Source of the DNA: Fen-1298 sp963833465
Lineage (GTDB): Bacteria > Bacteroidota > Ignavibacteria > UBA10030
NCBI GenBank assembly: GCA_963833465.1
Contig: CAWHXW010000004.1
Span: 1,116,001-1,180,000, forward strand
DNA: 64,000 nt
Direction of reading: 5' to 3'
Made by a program: the position numbers and the translations under genes. Of the stretch, positions 49,985 through 58,491 are shown in pieces (the first letter of the stretch is position 1; each line of letters starts with the position of its first letter). The notes below the pieces were generated by a model. The model saw nothing but the letters and a program-made list of their open reading frames with translations. It ran no database searches and was not told the DNA's origin.

Positions 49985-52754
49985 TCAAGAACATCCTGAT
50001 GTGCTTCCACACTCCAGACATTTATAACATGATCCTGAACGAATCATAATACTTCCGCATTCGTGGCACGGAGGCGCGTCGGATTGAGTTTCGAACACAA
50101 ACTTCTCGTTTTTCTCAAGAACCGAAGCAGCTTTTATCGCCGCAGCGTTAAGAATCGCACCAGGCTTTTTCGCGGTCTCTGCAGATATCTTCACATCGCT
50201 CACTTCATTATTTGTTTTTGCCATGCTGTTATCTTCTTTAATAAATTTCTTTCCGAGCCAGCGGAAAATGTAATCACTGACCGATTTTGCTATCGGGATA
50301 TCCGGATTATTTGTAAAACCAGATGGTTCGTAGCGCGCGTGGCTGAATTTATCCACCAGCACCTTGAGCGGCACACCGTACTGCAAAGCAATTGAAACTG
50401 ATGTTGCTAAAGAATCCATCAGTCCAGAAATTGTGGAACCTTCCTTAGACATTGTAATAAATAATTCGCCGGGCGATCCATCTTCAAACATTCCGACGGT
50501 AATGTATCCTTCATGTCCGGCAATGCTGAACTTGTGAGTAATAGATTGGCGCTCATCCGGCAAATGCCGACGAGTAGGTTTGCCCGCCATTGGTTGTTTA
50601 TCTTTTTTCTTATCAAGCGAAGTACTGAGCGGCTGAGTGCGCTTGCATCCATCCCGATAAACAGCAATCGATTTAAGGCCAAGCTTCCACGCTTCGATAT
50701 ATGCCTGCATAATATCCTCCGCTGTAATATCGTGAGGCATATTCACAGTTTTAGAAATTGCACCTGAGAGAAACGGTTGAACAGCGGACATCATTCTAAT
50801 ATGCCCCATGTAATTAATTGAGCGTCTACCATTTGCCGGCTTAAATGCGCAATCGAACACAGATAAATGTTCTTCCTTCAAATGCGGCGCGCCTTCAATA
50901 GTATCATTTTTATCGATGTAGGCGACAATGTGCTCTACCTGTTCATCGTCATAGCCAAGTTTTTTAAGCGCTTCCGGCACCGTTTGGTTGACAATCTTAA
51001 TTATTCCGCCGCCGACAAGTTTTTTGTATTTCACGAGTGCAATGTCTGGTTCGACACCGGTTGTATCACAATCCATCATAAAACCGATTGTGCCGGTTGG
51101 TGCAAGCACTGTAGTTTGCGCATTACGGATGCCATGTTCTTTTCCAAGCGCAACAACATCATTCCAAACATCCTGCTGTGCATGCCAAAGTTCTGGTTCA
51201 ATAGTTTTTATATCTATACGCTCGGCGTGAATACCATGCTTTGACATAACGCTCAGCATTACTTCTTTATTATTTGCGTATCCGTTAAATGGCCCTTTCA
51301 CTTCAGCAATTTTTGCAGATTGCTTGTACGCTTCACCGCTCATAAGCGATGTAATTGCTGCGGCAAGCGTTCTGCCCTCATCGCTATCATACGCTACACC
51401 ACGGGACATTAAAAGCGCGCCAAGATTTGCATAGCCAATCCCGAGCGGTCGATACTCGTGGCTGTTGTGCGTAATCGCTGTAGTTGGATAACTCGAATTC
51501 TCTACAGAAATTTCCATCGCTGTAATTGTCAGTTGAACTGCTTTCTTGAACGATTCTACATTGATACTGCCATCCTCTTTGCGAAACTTCATTAAATTGA
51601 GTGATGCAAGATTGCAAGCACTGTCATCGAGAAACATATATTCGCTGCAAGGATTCGATGAATTTATCGGTGCGGAGTTTGAGCAAGTGTGCCAGTTGTT
51701 GATCGTCGAATTGTATTGAATACCGGGGTCGCCGCAAATCCATGCCGCCTCGGCGATTTGACGCATCAGATCACGAGCACGATATTTTTCCATCGGTGTA
51801 CCATTTTTTACTGCTTTCGTCCACCACTCTTTATCTTCCAGTACTGCTTTCATAAATTCATCTGTAACACGAATAGAATGATTACCATTCTGATAGAAAA
51901 CTGAATCGTAAGCGCCGCCAGTTATATTGAAACCGCCGTCGTACCCTGCTTCGATAAGCGCCCATGCTTTTTTCTCTTCTTCAACCTTACAATTGATAAA
52001 CTGGATAATATCCGGATGGTCGATATTAAGAATTATCATTTTTGCTGCACGGCGCGTTTTCCCGCCAGATTTGATTACTCCGGCGAATGCATCGAAACCC
52101 TTCATAAACGAAACCGGACCGGAAGCCGTTCCCCCGCCTGTCACTCGCTCTTTAGATGAACGCAGTGTAGAAAGATTTGATCCTGTACCGGAGCCGTACT
52201 TAAACAACATACCTTCCGTTTTGGCAAGATCTAAAATAGACGACATAGAATCTTTTACTGAATTAATAAAACATGCTGAACATTGTGGTAATTCTTCAAT
52301 TCCGACATTGAACCACACCGGACTGTTGAAGGACATAAATTGATTCACGAGAAGATATATTAGTTCATAATAAAATATTTCGGCATCTTCCTGAGAAGCA
52401 AAGTATCCATCCTTCAATCCCCAGTTGTAATAAGCTTTTGCAACACGTTCTACCAACTGACGCACACTTTTTTCACGTTGAGGGGTTCCTATTTGTCCAT
52501 GAAAATATTTCGAGACAACAACGTTGGTTGCCGTAACTGACCATGATTTTGGAATTTCGACATCCTGTTGTTCAAATATTTTATCTCCCTTTTCATTAGA
52601 AATTACTGCTGTGCGTTTTTCCCATTCAATTTCATCAAACGGATGTATGCCTCGCCGTGTAAAGTACCGGTACAAAACGCAATCCACGTTTCTCCGCCGC
52701 GTGTTCATTTTTATGTGAATCGATTGAAATATTGGAGGATTGCAAATTCTGCAT
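49985..52754 (-). CDS. nrdJ: B12-dependent (class II) ribonucleotide reductase, N-terminal frameshift
   Basis: The enzyme reduces ribonucleotides with adenosylcobalamin as radical source, so DNA synthesis does not need oxygen. It shows ATNVVVSKYFHG, FNSPVWFNVG, KYGSGTGSNLSTLR, NPCSEYMFLDDSACNLASLN and a C-terminal cysteine pair CHECGS...CLECGSTSGC for redox. I extend the start to ATG 52754, which has AAGGAG 7 nt upstream; its frame reads MQNLQSSNISIDSHK and ends after 40 codons. Removing one base of AAAA 52674-52677 joins it as GLRLYRYFTRRGIHPFDEIEW. The longest single frame, from ATG 52708, has no ribosome site. Confidence 0.95.
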
Positions 52755-53338
52755 TGACGACTCCTTATCTTAATAAAATGCAGTTAAGTGTTAATTTTAA
52801 AAAATAAACGACAAGTCTGCCCTACGACTTCTTTTTTGTTTAATCTCAATTTTCAAATTACAAGTGATACAAAACAAACATTTGGTAAATGTACACTATG
52901 TCATATTAACAGAATAATAATATTTATGGATTTTGTCGGTGTACAACTGGTTGTAAATATATTCGGTTGCAGTCCCTTTGTCAAGTTAAAATTTAAGTGA
53001 AAAAAAAACCTTTTTAATAGTAAAAAAAACACTTGACAAGAAGAACATTATTAATATATCAATCGGCTTTCTATTCTTGTTGTATGAGATATATTCTTTC
53101 AACAATCATGCCGGCTTGGAATCAATTTGATTTTATTTTCGATAACTCTATATAAATTATTTAATATTTCTAACACATTACAGCTTTAAAAAGTTCTCAT
53201 ATTTAAATTTAATGCGCAGATTTTAAAGCAGGTTATTTTTAAAAATAAAAATATGATCAAGAAGGACAAAATAATATCCACAAAAAACCGAGAATATTGA
53301 TTATTCTGTACTTTTACTTTGATTTAAATTATAAAAAA
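52755..53338. other. 584-bp region upstream of nrdJ
   Basis: No gene is supported here. A perfect inverted repeat TACAAC-TG-GTTGTA lies at 52943-52956, a possible operator about 190 bp upstream of nrdJ. A sigma-70-like pair on the plus strand, TTGACA and TATATC spaced 16 nt, lies at about 53034-53061, but no plus-strand gene follows. No cobalamin riboswitch signature is visible. Confidence 0.4.
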
Positions 53339-53906
53339 TCACTTCGAAATTGAAACACGCATCAGCTTCCGTTGAACAATTCTATCGGGGACAATCCATG
53401 CATCGCGGTATCCTTTATCAACGAATTCTGGCAGTCGTTGATTGGCTTCGTAACGATTTACAAAATCTCCAACACGCACTTTGTACACCGGCGCATCGTA
53501 CACAACATAAATCGAATCGCCGACAAATTTTTCTAATGCAAGATTTTTCATCAAGGTCGTTTCATCAACATTTGAAGAAGAAAATATTTGAATACGAAAT
53601 CCTTGCACAACTTCTTCTTGAACAACCATACTGTCTTTTGGAATTTCTAACGGATTTTGTTGTTTTTGGTCATCATGCCCGCGTTTTCTGCACAACTTCA
53701 ATCTCCCTATCGAACTCAATGGGGTTTAGCGTTTGTTCGTATTCAGAAAGTAAAAGTTTTTTTTCTTTCGGCTGTTCGTATTTCGGTTCTTCCTCCTCTA
53801 CTTGAAACGGTTTCGATGAAGCGCACCCAATAATCAGCGCTGCTATAAAAACAATTCCGACAATCAATTGTTTCCCAATTTTTATTTTATAAAGTTGATC
53901 CAGCAT
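53339..53906 (-). CDS. SPOR-domain lipoprotein, frameshifted
   Basis: The N-terminal frame (from ATG 53906) has a lipoprotein signal with lipobox IIGC (Cys28) and a Glu/Lys-rich linker; the C-terminal frame holds a SPOR domain (GFRIQIFSSSNVDETTLMKN, VYDAPVYKVRVGDFVNRYEAN, DAWIVPDRI). Removing one base of CCC 53678-53680 gives QKTRHDDQKQQNPLEI and a protein of about 188 residues. SPOR domains bind peptidoglycan bare of stem peptides, often at division sites. It overlaps the preceding SPOR gene by 25 bp. Confidence 0.85.
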
Positions 53907-54460
53907 TGTTTGTATTCGTCAGGATATTTCTGTTTTAAGGAATCATAAAGGGCAAATGCATCTTCACGATTTTCGTACCTCCCGATACTGACACGGTACA
54001 GTTTTGCGTGACTGACAAAGATATTGAATACTGGCTGGTATTCAAAATACTTTTTAGCTTTCTTTTGTGCTCGCAAGGCATTTGATACTCGGCTAAAAGC
54101 ACCAATCTGCACAGTGAATACAGGATTTTCAGGTCGTACAATCTTGATAAGAGGATGCGAAGATGATTTTGATTTCATGACTACGGATGCATGTACAGTA
54201 TCTTGATGCGATTTAAATTTCGGAGCAACAAGCGGTTTTTTTACCGCCGTAGTCTTCATGGAATCATTTTTCAGCTTCAAAGTAGTATCTTGATTAATTA
54301 CATGGTGCATAACACGATGTGTTGTATCAATTGGTCCTAAAATCTGTACAGGACTTTTTGCCCGATTGCCTGCGCCGGTTTCTTCTGATGGAACACAGCC
54401 AATAACCGCCGCCATGCCGCTTATAAAAACCAGAATAATTCTAAAATATCTTTGATCCAC
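53882..54460 (-). CDS. SPOR-domain lipoprotein
   Basis: The 192-residue protein has a lipoprotein signal (IILVFISGMAAVIGC, Cys22), a basic linker (residues ~30-110) and a C-terminal SPOR domain: FTVQIGAFSRVSNALRAQKKAKKYF, LYRVSIGRYENREDAFALYDSLK, CWINFIK. It overlaps the next SPOR lipoprotein by 25 bp, so the two are co-translated and probably act together in the cell wall. Confidence 0.88.
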   Translation of the reverse strand: MDQRYFRIILVFISGMAAVIGCVPSEETGAGNRAKSPVQILGPIDTTHRVMHHVINQDTTLKLKNDSMKTTAVKKPLVAPKFKSHQDTVHASVVMKSKSSSHPLIKIVRPENPVFTVQIGAFSRVSNALRAQKKAKKYFEYQPVFNIFVSHAKLYRVSIGRYENREDAFALYDSLKQKYPDEYKQCWINFIK

Positions 54461-54598
54461 CTGCTTGTCTATCCTCTATTCCAAGTCGATCCTTTAAAAA
54501 CTATCTGTGTCAATATACGAGAATTATTTTGAGTTACAAGAGATGCAAGCGAAAAGTTGTTTGGGCTTTATTCTCAATATTAGTGCCGGCAGAAATGA

Positions 54599-55522
54599 TT
54601 ATTCGAACAATTCACCAGCTTCAATAGCATAGCCGCGCAGAAATTCTTTGATACCGAGATGGCGTTTGCCTTCTTGCTGAATTTCAAGAATGGAAACTGC
54701 CCCGTCTCCTGTTCCCACAAGCAATGTATCATTTGTTCTCCGCAGAACAATTCCGGCTGTTGATCGTTGTGCATCCATAATTTTTGTACGGTACATTTTA
54801 ATAATTTTACCGCTGTGCGTTGTCCACGCTGCCGGATACGGCGAAAGTCCTCTAATAAAATTGTGAATCCGCTGCGAGGATTTCTTCCAATCGATGCGGC
54901 AATCATTTTTAAGAATCTTTGGAGCAAGGCATGCAAGTGAATCATTTTGCAAACGTGGTTGTGCTTTACCAAGTTCGATCAGTCGAACGGTTTGAAGAAC
55001 CATTTCAGCACCAATTTCAGAAAGCGTATTATGCAATTCCCCAGCAGTTTCATCCTTGCCGATTTTTACGTTTGCTTGCAGAAGAACGAAACCCGTATCT
55101 ACCTTATCCTGCAGAAAGAATGTGGTCACACCTGATTCTTCTTCACCATTAATAATCGCCCAATTAATTGGCGCAGCCCCTCGATATTTCGGTAAAAGAG
55201 ATGCATGAAGATTAAAAGAACCAAGCTTGGGAATTGAGTACACTTCACGCGGAAGAATTCGAAATGCTACCACAACAACAAGATCAGGTTCAAGCTGCTG
55301 GACATCCGAAATGAACTTTGTATCCTTGAGATCGTAAGGTTGAAGAATTGGGAGATGATGAAGAAGTGCAAATTCTTTAATTGGCGTGCAAGAAACTTTT
55401 TGACCGCGCCCTCTCGGTTTATCTGGCGCCGTCACCACGCCGCAAATGTCATACGAATGATCAAGAAGAATGCGAAGACTCGGGATGGCAAATTCCGGCG
55501 TCCCCATAAAAATGATTCGCAT
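54599..55522 (-). CDS. fmt: Methionyl-tRNA formyltransferase
   Basis: The 307-residue enzyme formylates the initiator tRNA. It shows MRIIFMGTPEFAIPSLRIL, APDKPRGRGQK, the catalytic core GSFNLHASLLPKYRGAAPINWAI and DTGFVLLQ, then the C-terminal OB-type domain with RGLSPYPAAWT. It is 3 bp after def, the usual def-fmt operon. Confidence 0.97.
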   Translation of the reverse strand: MRIIFMGTPEFAIPSLRILLDHSYDICGVVTAPDKPRGRGQKVSCTPIKEFALLHHLPILQPYDLKDTKFISDVQQLEPDLVVVVAFRILPREVYSIPKLGSFNLHASLLPKYRGAAPINWAIINGEEESGVTTFFLQDKVDTGFVLLQANVKIGKDETAGELHNTLSEIGAEMVLQTVRLIELGKAQPRLQNDSLACLAPKILKNDCRIDWKKSSQRIHNFIRGLSPYPAAWTTHSGKIIKMYRTKIMDAQRSTAGIVLRRTNDTLLVGTGDGAVSILEIQQEGKRHLGIKEFLRGYAIEAGELFE

Positions 55523-55525
55523 GCA

Positions 55526-56122
55526 TCAATCCTCTTTTGCTGTCACCACCGGATAATCCACTTCAATTTCTCCTTTTCGTATTTTTCTCAATTTTGGAAG
55601 CAACATACTTCGTTTTGCCTTACTGACACGATCAACGAAAAGTATTCCATTCAGATGATCCAGTTCATGAAGAATAACACGCGCAAGCAATCCGTCTGCA
55701 ATCAATTCCTGTTCTTTGAATTCTGCATTATAAAAACGTAATCTCACTTTTTCCGCACGTTCTACTTCACCCCGCAGATTTGGAAGACTGAGGCATCCTT
55801 CTTCCATCAACCATTTTCCTTCTTCACTAAGAATTTCTGGATTAATCAATGCAAGTGTTTTAGGCAGATCAGGCGATGTCGGATGTTTTGTATCTTCTGT
55901 TTCGCCTTCAGCACTTGGCTCGGTGACATCTGAAATATCGATTGTTATAACACGGCGAAGATCGCCTACCTGTGTTGCTGCAAGGCCAAGACCATTAGCT
56001 TCATGCATTGTCTCAAACATGTCATATATAAGTTTAACAGTCGAGTCATCCATCGATTCTACCGGCTTAGCAGTTTTCTTTAATATTTCTGTTCCGAAAA
56101 GATATATTGGAAGAATAGGCAT
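55526..56122 (-). CDS. def: Peptide deformylase
   Basis: The 198-residue metalloenzyme removes the N-formyl group from new proteins. The three motifs are GLGLAATQ (44-51), EGCLS (108-112, Cys110) and HELDH (152-156), giving the Cys-His-His metal site. A 20-residue acidic insert (SAEGETEDTKHP) lies between the first two motifs, as in some Bacteroidota enzymes. Start MPILPIYLFG is typical. Confidence 0.97.
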   Translation of the reverse strand: MPILPIYLFGTEILKKTAKPVESMDDSTVKLIYDMFETMHEANGLGLAATQVGDLRRVITIDISDVTEPSAEGETEDTKHPTSPDLPKTLALINPEILSEEGKWLMEEGCLSLPNLRGEVERAEKVRLRFYNAEFKEQELIADGLLARVILHELDHLNGILFVDRVSKAKRSMLLPKLRKIRKGEIEVDYPVVTAKED

Positions 56123-56208
56123 TCGTGCGCACTTTCATTTATCCTGATTTAACATTTGGAAATTTGAAAAATATTAATCTCCGATTCACAACCTGATATC
56201 CATCACAT

Positions 56209-56829
56209 TTAATTACTAATAATCCGCCGTGCAGTTTCGAATCGTTTAGCATAATATGAACTCTGCAGTGAAGAAATAGTTACACCGAATGAGACACTTG
56301 CATGAGCGAATAAATCGTCTCCTAAATAAATACCAACGTGGGATGCGCTTTCCCCTGTTGTATTAAAAAATACTAAGTCGCCAAATTTCAAATCGCTTAA
56401 TTCAACCGGCTTGCCCAGCTTCGATTGTTCTGCGCTTGAACGGGGAAGCTGTTTTCCGATGGCGTTTTTGTAAACAGTCATCGTGTAACCCGAGCAATCC
56501 ATTCCATCTTTTCCTGCGCCGCCGTACACGTAGGGCACTCCCATAAATTTTGAAATTTCCCGCATCATTTTACTTTGATCAAGCGGTTTCAGCGCTTCGT
56601 TTTTTTCCTTCCTGAAATCGCGAGAGCCATTTGTTACTTGCTCTACTTCTTTCGAATTCAGTTTTTTATCGTTTTCTTTTTTTTCTTCTTCAGCTTCCTT
56701 CGATGAAAACCTTGCACTGTGAGTCGATTCTGTATCTGCATGTGCAGATTTCTTCTCCTTACTGCCGAATCGCGGAGAAGATGCACCGCATCCTTCAATT
56801 ACAAAAATTGCAATGGCAGTTCCCATCAA
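56209..56829 (-). CDS. NlpC/P60 family lipoprotein endopeptidase
   Basis: The C-terminal ~115 residues are an NlpC/P60 domain with Cys112 (MDCSGYTM), His164 (ASHVGIYLG) and His176, cutting peptidoglycan stem peptides. The N-terminus has a lipobox-like IEGC (Cys14) followed by a charged linker. The start (TTG 56829 or ATG 56826) gives an unusually short signal without basic residues, preceded by an 8-T run, so the true N-terminus may lie upstream in another frame if that run is miscalled. Confidence 0.85.
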   Translation of the reverse strand: MMGTAIAIFVIEGCGASSPRFGSKEKKSAHADTESTHSARFSSKEAEEEKKENDKKLNSKEVEQVTNGSRDFRKEKNEALKPLDQSKMMREISKFMGVPYVYGGAGKDGMDCSGYTMTVYKNAIGKQLPRSSAEQSKLGKPVELSDLKFGDLVFFNTTGESASHVGIYLGDDLFAHASVSFGVTISSLQSSYYAKRFETARRIISN

Positions 56830-56880
56830 AAAAAATATCGAATATTTGCAAACGATAGAAAAATCGCTTTCGTTAAGATA

Positions 56881-56902
56881 AAGCCCCGTACACGCGGGGC
56901 TT
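56881..56902 (-). terminator. Terminator after the sigma factor gene
   Basis: The perfect 8-bp arms AAGCCCCG (56881-56888) and CGGGGCTT (56895-56902) enclose a 6-nt loop. On the minus strand a T-rich stretch (TTTATCTT) follows. It lies 50 bp past the sigma factor stop. Confidence 0.85.
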
Positions 56903-56951
56903 GATACTAGTTTTAGCCAAAATGTTGATCGTATGCCAATATGTTTTTGGA

Positions 56952-57809
56952 TTATCCAAGGTACGCGCGTAATGCTTTGCTTCGCGAAGCATGCCTCAAA
57001 CGGCGAATTGCTTTTTCTTTAATCTGCCGGACTCGTTCGCGAGTCAAGTTAAATTTTTCTCCGATTTCTTCGAGTGTAAGAGAATGTTCCGAATCGAGGC
57101 CGAAATAAAGTTTAATCACTTGCGCTTCGCGTTCGCTCAGTGTTGCTAATGCGCGCTTCACTTCGTTCTTCAATGATTCTTCTAAAAGGCCGGAATCCGG
57201 AGTCGGCTGACGATTATCCTGAATAACATCTAGCAAACGATTATCTTCGCCTTGTGCAAACGGCGCGTCCATCGATAAATGTCTGCCGGAAATTTTAAGT
57301 GTATCGGAAACTTCAAATAGCGACATATCTAATTCTTCTGCCAATTCGCTAGCGCTCGGTTCGCGTTCAAATTCCTGTTCCAGCGTACTGAATGCTTTCC
57401 CAATTTTATTTAATGCACCGACACGATTGAGCGGTAAGCGAACAATACGTGATTGTTCCGCCAGTGCTTGAAGAATTGATTGACGAATCCACCATACGGC
57501 ATATGAAATAAATTTGAATCCGCGTGTTTCATCAAAACGCTTTGCAGCTTTTATAAGACCAAGATTGCCTTCGTTGATCAAGTCTCCAAGCGACAATCCC
57601 TGGTTCTGATATTGCTTTGCTACGCTGACAACAAAGCGAAGGTTTGCCTTCGTCAATTTCTCAAGCGCCTTTTGATCGCCTTTTTTTATGCGCCGAGCAA
57701 GATCAATCTCTTCTTGCGGTACTAATAATTCTACTTTTCCAATTTCCTGGAGATATTTATCTAACGATTGACTTTCACGGTTTGTGTATTGTTTGCTTAT
57801 TTTCACCAT
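56952..57809 (-). CDS. rpoD: Primary sigma-70 factor (RpoD/SigA, short FCB type)
   Basis: The 285-residue factor has regions 1.2 (DKYLQEIGKVELL), 2 (NLRFVVSVAKQYQNQGLSLGDLINEGNLGLIKAAKRFDE..., FISYAVWWIRQSI), 3 (FSTLEQEFEREPSASELAEEL) and 4 (LEEIGEKFNLTRERVRQIKEKAIRRL). It lacks the long region 1.1, as the primary sigma of Bacteroidota does. It recognises housekeeping promoters. The leader has a hairpin at 57842-57860. Confidence 0.93.
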   Translation of the reverse strand: MVKISKQYTNRESQSLDKYLQEIGKVELLVPQEEIDLARRIKKGDQKALEKLTKANLRFVVSVAKQYQNQGLSLGDLINEGNLGLIKAAKRFDETRGFKFISYAVWWIRQSILQALAEQSRIVRLPLNRVGALNKIGKAFSTLEQEFEREPSASELAEELDMSLFEVSDTLKISGRHLSMDAPFAQGEDNRLLDVIQDNRQPTPDSGLLEESLKNEVKRALATLSEREAQVIKLYFGLDSEHSLTLEEIGEKFNLTRERVRQIKEKAIRRLRHASRSKALRAYLG

Positions 57810-57841
57810 TTACTCTTTTTGCCTAAGTTTAACTTTTGTTC

Positions 57842-57860
57842 CCCGCAGGATTGCTGCGGG
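57842..57860. other. Short hairpin upstream of the sigma factor gene
   Basis: CCCGCAG (57842-57848) and CTGCGGG (57854-57860) form a 7-bp stem with a 5-nt loop, 33 bp before the sigma factor start. It could be a leader hairpin or a weak terminator of anything transcribed from upstream; the T-run is poor. Confidence 0.45.
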
Positions 57861-57892
57861 TGTTCCATCAATAGTTCCTATTTATTAAACAC

Positions 57893-58111
57893 TTAAAAGA
57901 CGGTGGAAAGTTCTCGATCAATGAAATTTGACCCTATCCACATACCATCCCGGTTATCGTTACTTCTATCAACATCATTTCTCTTTGCGGTACAATTATG
58001 GCTTTTCATAAAGCGATTAACGAATTGTTTCATTTTATCAGTTAACAGCATTATCGACCGCAGAAATTTGTAATCTGACATTGAATATCGGATGATATTT
58101 GAATGAAGCAT
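57893..58111 (-). CDS. Possible small protein, weakly supported
   Basis: A 72-codon frame starts at ATG 58111 with AAAGGATG some 12-18 nt before it. The residue content is mixed and no domain is visible. It fills a 450-bp gap between the sigma factor and zinc-ribbon genes, so it may be real, but chance is equally likely. The rest of this gap (57810-57892 and 58112-58261) shows nothing else. Confidence 0.2.
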   Translation of the reverse strand: MLHSNIIRYSMSDYKFLRSIMLLTDKMKQFVNRFMKSHNCTAKRNDVDRSNDNRDGMWIGSNFIDRELSTVF

Positions 58112-58261
58112 TTTATGTTCTCATCCTTTTGTATAACTTAAATTAAGTCAATAATTTCTGCAACGACTTATCTTTTTCATTAGACTCTGCAAACGAAATA
58201 TTGTTTCAATCAGCAAAGGCATCTTATGTGTTATTAGAATAGAAGATTGTGCAATGAATTG

Positions 58262-58456
58262 TTATCCTAGAATCTCCTTCTCATTGCACTTACAGATTTG
58301 CACTCGCTGTCGGTTGAATTTATAGGATCCATGTGCTGAACGCACCGATTGAACATAAAGTGTCGGTGTTCTTGTAGTACCGCATTTCGGACACTTCACG
58401 CCTTTTTCCTGTGCGGCTTTTTTTGCTTTTTCTGCAAAGTCAGTTTTTTTTGCCAT
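58262..58456 (-). CDS. Small zinc-ribbon protein
   Basis: The 64-residue protein begins AKKTDFAEKAKKAAQEKG, then has a zinc-ribbon pair CPKCGT (22-25) and CKCNE near the C-terminus (Cys56 and Cys58), with aromatic/basic residues between. A good GGAGAT ribosome site precedes the ATG. It resembles small ribosomal-type zinc ribbon proteins in size and charge, but I cannot name a family. Confidence 0.7.
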   Translation of the reverse strand: MAKKTDFAEKAKKAAQEKGVKCPKCGTTRTPTLYVQSVRSAHGSYKFNRQRVQICKCNEKEILG

Positions 58457-58491
58457 TTATATCTCCAAAAATAGAATACTTGGTTTGTTAT

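Noticed and set aside
52755..53338. A cobalamin riboswitch controlling nrdJ
   Set aside because: No B12-box-like GCCACTG or matching stems are present.
9375..53906. Programmed +1 ribosomal frameshifting in many genes
   Set aside because: The twelve sites share no slippery motif, stop context or position, and most sit in ordinary homopolymers, which fits sequencing error better.
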